Source of the DNA: JBFWQM01 sp050249455
GTDB lineage: Bacteria > Pseudomonadota > Alphaproteobacteria > MPNO01 > VGEU01
Assembly (NCBI GenBank): GCA_050249455.1
Contig: JBFWQM010000116.1
Location: 1 to 15,911 of the forward strand
Reading direction: 5' to 3'
Length of the DNA stretch: 15,911 bases
Shown here: positions 14,525 to 15,911 of the stretch, piece by piece
Layout of the letters: each line of letters opens with the position of its first letter
Numbering within the stretch: the first letter of the stretch is position 1
Notes under the pieces: model-generated
What the model was told of the DNA's origin: nothing
What the model saw: the letters and a program-made list of their open reading frames with translations, nothing else
Database searches by the model: none
Program-made: the position numbers and the translations under genes

Positions 14525-15324
14525 CCTTTGCGCCGCCGTCGCGCCTCGGCCAGCGCGCGCAGGCTCGCCTGGAATTGCGCCATCGTCGCATCGTCAGGGG
14601 CATGCGAGGGCTCGTCGGGGCCACGCCAGGTCTTGTCCCAGAAATGGACGGCGCGCGTCTTGCGCTGGATCGCAGCGAGCGAAAACGCCTCGTTCCAGCC
14701 ATAGGGATAGAACACCGGCGCCGGGTAGACGAAGACGTCGTCCACCAGCACCCCGCGCTGGCGGTAGCGGCTGAGTCCGCGCTCCACCAGGAGCCGGGTC
14801 AGCAGGCGCGGCGCGGAGTGGTTGGCCGCCTCTGTGCCGTCGAACTCCGCGGTCAGGCGATGCAGCAGGGTGCGTATGAACCAGTGGTTCGGCGCGGCGC
14901 CGAACACCGCGTTGTTCACCCAGTCGCGCTCGCGCGCCACTGCCTGGAAGCCGAAGAAGCAGTGCCGCCGCAGCATCGGCTTCAGCGAGCCGAGCAGCAT
15001 CACATCGGTGTCGAGATAGACGCCGCCGTGCGCCAGCACGACCGCGAGCCGCAGGTAGTTCGAGGCGTTCGCCCAGTTGCGTGCGGCGAACGCCCGCTCC
15101 AGGTAGGGGTGGTCGAGCCGCACCGTCTCGTTGGTCCAGGTGCGGATCTCGAACCCCGGATTGGTCTCTCGCCACGACGCGATGTTCGCTTCGTAGCGCG
15201 CCGGCAGCGGCGCGTCGCCGACCCAGATGTAGTGCAGCAGCGGCGGGATCGGCGCCGGCGCCGGCACGGCACGCGCCGGACGGGCCCCCCGACCCGCCCG
15301 GCGCGCCGCGGCGATGCCGCCCAT
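14521..15324 (-). CDS. DXD-containing sugar transferase (GT32/OCH1-like)
   Basis: A 267-residue GT-A-type glycosyltransferase of the Gly_transf_sug group. It has the N-terminal family motif IPPLLHYIWVGDAPLPARY (about 26-44), then WRETNPGFEIRTW. The donor-binding core is NASNYLRLAVVLAHGGVYLD followed by TDVMLLG, containing the D-T-D metal motif at 105-107. A basic C-terminus (RRRRKG) ends the protein. The ATG at 15324 lies 5 bp after the upstream stop; the frame is open further upstream but that part is a shadow of the neighbouring gene. About 20 Ala/Pro/Arg-rich residues precede the domain, so the exact start is a little uncertain. Likely modifies a capsule, exopolysaccharide or LPS chain. 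Confidence 0.88.
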   Translation of the reverse strand: MGGIAAARRAGRGARPARAVPAPAPIPPLLHYIWVGDAPLPARYEANIASWRETNPGFEIRTWTNETVRLDHPYLERAFAARNWANASNYLRLAVVLAHGGVYLDTDVMLLGSLKPMLRRHCFFGFQAVARERDWVNNAVFGAAPNHWFIRTLLHRLTAEFDGTEAANHSAPRLLTRLLVERGLSRYRQRGVLVDDVFVYPAPVFYPYGWNEAFSLAAIQRKTRAVHFWDKTWRGPDEPSHAPDDATMAQFQASLRALAEARRRRKG

Positions 15325-15329
15325 CGCCG

Positions 15330-15911
15330 TCAGGCGATCAACGCCTCGCGCACCGGCTCGGTCGCCGGCGGCGGTGCGGGCGGCAGGTAGTCCTCGAGCT
15401 TCCAGCGGTAGACGTTGGCCTTCTTCGCACCTTCCGCCTGCTGCACGTCGGACGACGCGATGTCGCTCTCGGTGGTGTCCTGGATGACCAGGTTGGGCAG
15501 CACCGTGAAGCACTTCTCCGCAAAGGTCCGCTTGACGTGCGACAGCGCGCCGACGTCGAGCGGCAGGTCGAAGAACTGCGCCTGGTGAAGCAGCGCGCCC
15601 ATCACGCTGCGGTGGATGCCGGTCGCGTGGCTGCCGACGCTGGAGCCGTTGCACATGTAGAGGTTCTCGGAGTGCTGCGTGATCCAGTCGTCGGCCCAGT
15701 CGTACTGCAGCGCGCCGAGCTGGAGGATCTTCCAGTCCTCCGGCAGCTGCTCGGCGGCGCGGGCGAACATGCGCGTGAAGTCGCGGTGGAACAGCGCGTC
15801 GTCGTCGAGCACCAGGATCGACTCGTACTCCTTGGCGATCGCGTCCTCCAGGATCGCGACATAGGACTTGAGGTAGCCCCACGCGCCCGGCGTGCGGATC
15901 GCCTTGTGCCT
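15330..15911 (-). CDS. Glycosyltransferase-25-like protein (5' end beyond the window)
   Basis: 193 residues of the C-terminal part are visible; the frame is open to the right edge. The segment GAWGYLKSYVAILEDAIAKE followed by YESILVLDDDALFHRDF matches the GT25 (LPS beta-glycosyltransferase-like) pattern, in which a serine/glycine-helix region leads into a hydrophobic strand and an acidic D-D-D/E-D-D donor site. Downstream, WKILQLGALQYDWADDW and GSHATGIHRSVMGALL fit the same fold. The C-terminus is proline-rich (PPAPPPATEP). It is the most upstream visible gene of the glycan block, 5 bp before the next transferase. Family assignment is from motif likeness and is less certain than for its neighbours. 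The GTG at 15812 is internal, not the start. Confidence 0.7.
   Translation of the reverse strand, partial: RHKAIRTPGAWGYLKSYVAILEDAIAKEYESILVLDDDALFHRDFTRMFARAAEQLPEDWKILQLGALQYDWADDWITQHSENLYMCNGSSVGSHATGIHRSVMGALLHQAQFFDLPLDVGALSHVKRTFAEKCFTVLPNLVIQDTTESDIASSDVQQAEGAKKANVYRWKLEDYLPPAPPPATEPVREALIA

Noticed and set aside
14525..15882. A 453-residue version of the DXD sugar transferase
   Set aside because: The upstream part is a shadow of the GT25-like gene; the domain begins just after the ATG at 15324.
1..15911. tRNA, rRNA or riboswitch sequences
   Set aside because: No cloverleaf with a conserved T-loop, no rRNA-like stretch and no known riboswitch core was seen by eye; a covariance-model scan would be needed to exclude small RNAs.

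Overview
The window is GC-rich chromosomal DNA. Almost every base lies in a gene, and the third codon positions are strongly G/C. The mix of genes (a tripartite tricarboxylate transporter with a Bug-type binding protein, a NitT/TauT-type ABC importer, MtgA, LigB-type and FAH-family catabolic enzymes, REP-like palindromes) suggests a metabolically versatile proteobacterium, most likely an alphaproteobacterium. That placement is inferred from gene content only. No rRNA, tRNA, CRISPR array, insertion sequence or prophage gene was seen, and no gene-free stretch exceeds 300 bases.

Layout. (1) 1-2610, minus strand: a tctBAC operon, with tctC cut by the left edge. (2) 2850-5610, plus strand: mtgA (TTG start), a LigB-type extradiol dioxygenase and an Fe(II)/2-oxoglutarate oxygenase. 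(3) 5620-6708, minus strand: a luciferase-like flavin oxidoreductase that converges on the oxygenase. (4) 6844-7779, plus strand: an FAH-family enzyme divergent from the flavin gene. (5) 7780-7939: a convergent intergenic region with a perfect inverted pair of 25-bp palindromes, one followed by a T run and so usable as a terminator. (6) 7940-11344, minus strand: an ABC importer (binding protein, permease, ATPase, permease) whose genes join through three ATGA overlaps. Upstream of it are a lone Rieske ferredoxin-like gene (11432-11746) and a surface-glycan block (11781 to the right edge) of three glycosyltransferases and a BNR-propeller protein.

How the genes may work together. Two independent uptake systems flank four enzymes: a ring-cleaving dioxygenase, a 2-oxoglutarate oxygenase, a flavin monooxygenase-like protein and an FAH-fold hydrolase/lyase. 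A Rieske electron carrier sits beside one transporter. This looks like a catabolic island for one or more aromatic or organic acids. The substrate cannot be read from the sequence, and the genes lie on both strands, so they are not one operon. The right-hand block probably serves polysaccharide or LPS synthesis and is separate in function.

The most notable points are the FAH-family protein lacking the usual His/Glu pair of its fold, the palindromic doublet lying in frame between the apparent start and the signal peptide of the BNR gene, and the two unrelated palindrome families that share the same inverted-doublet design.
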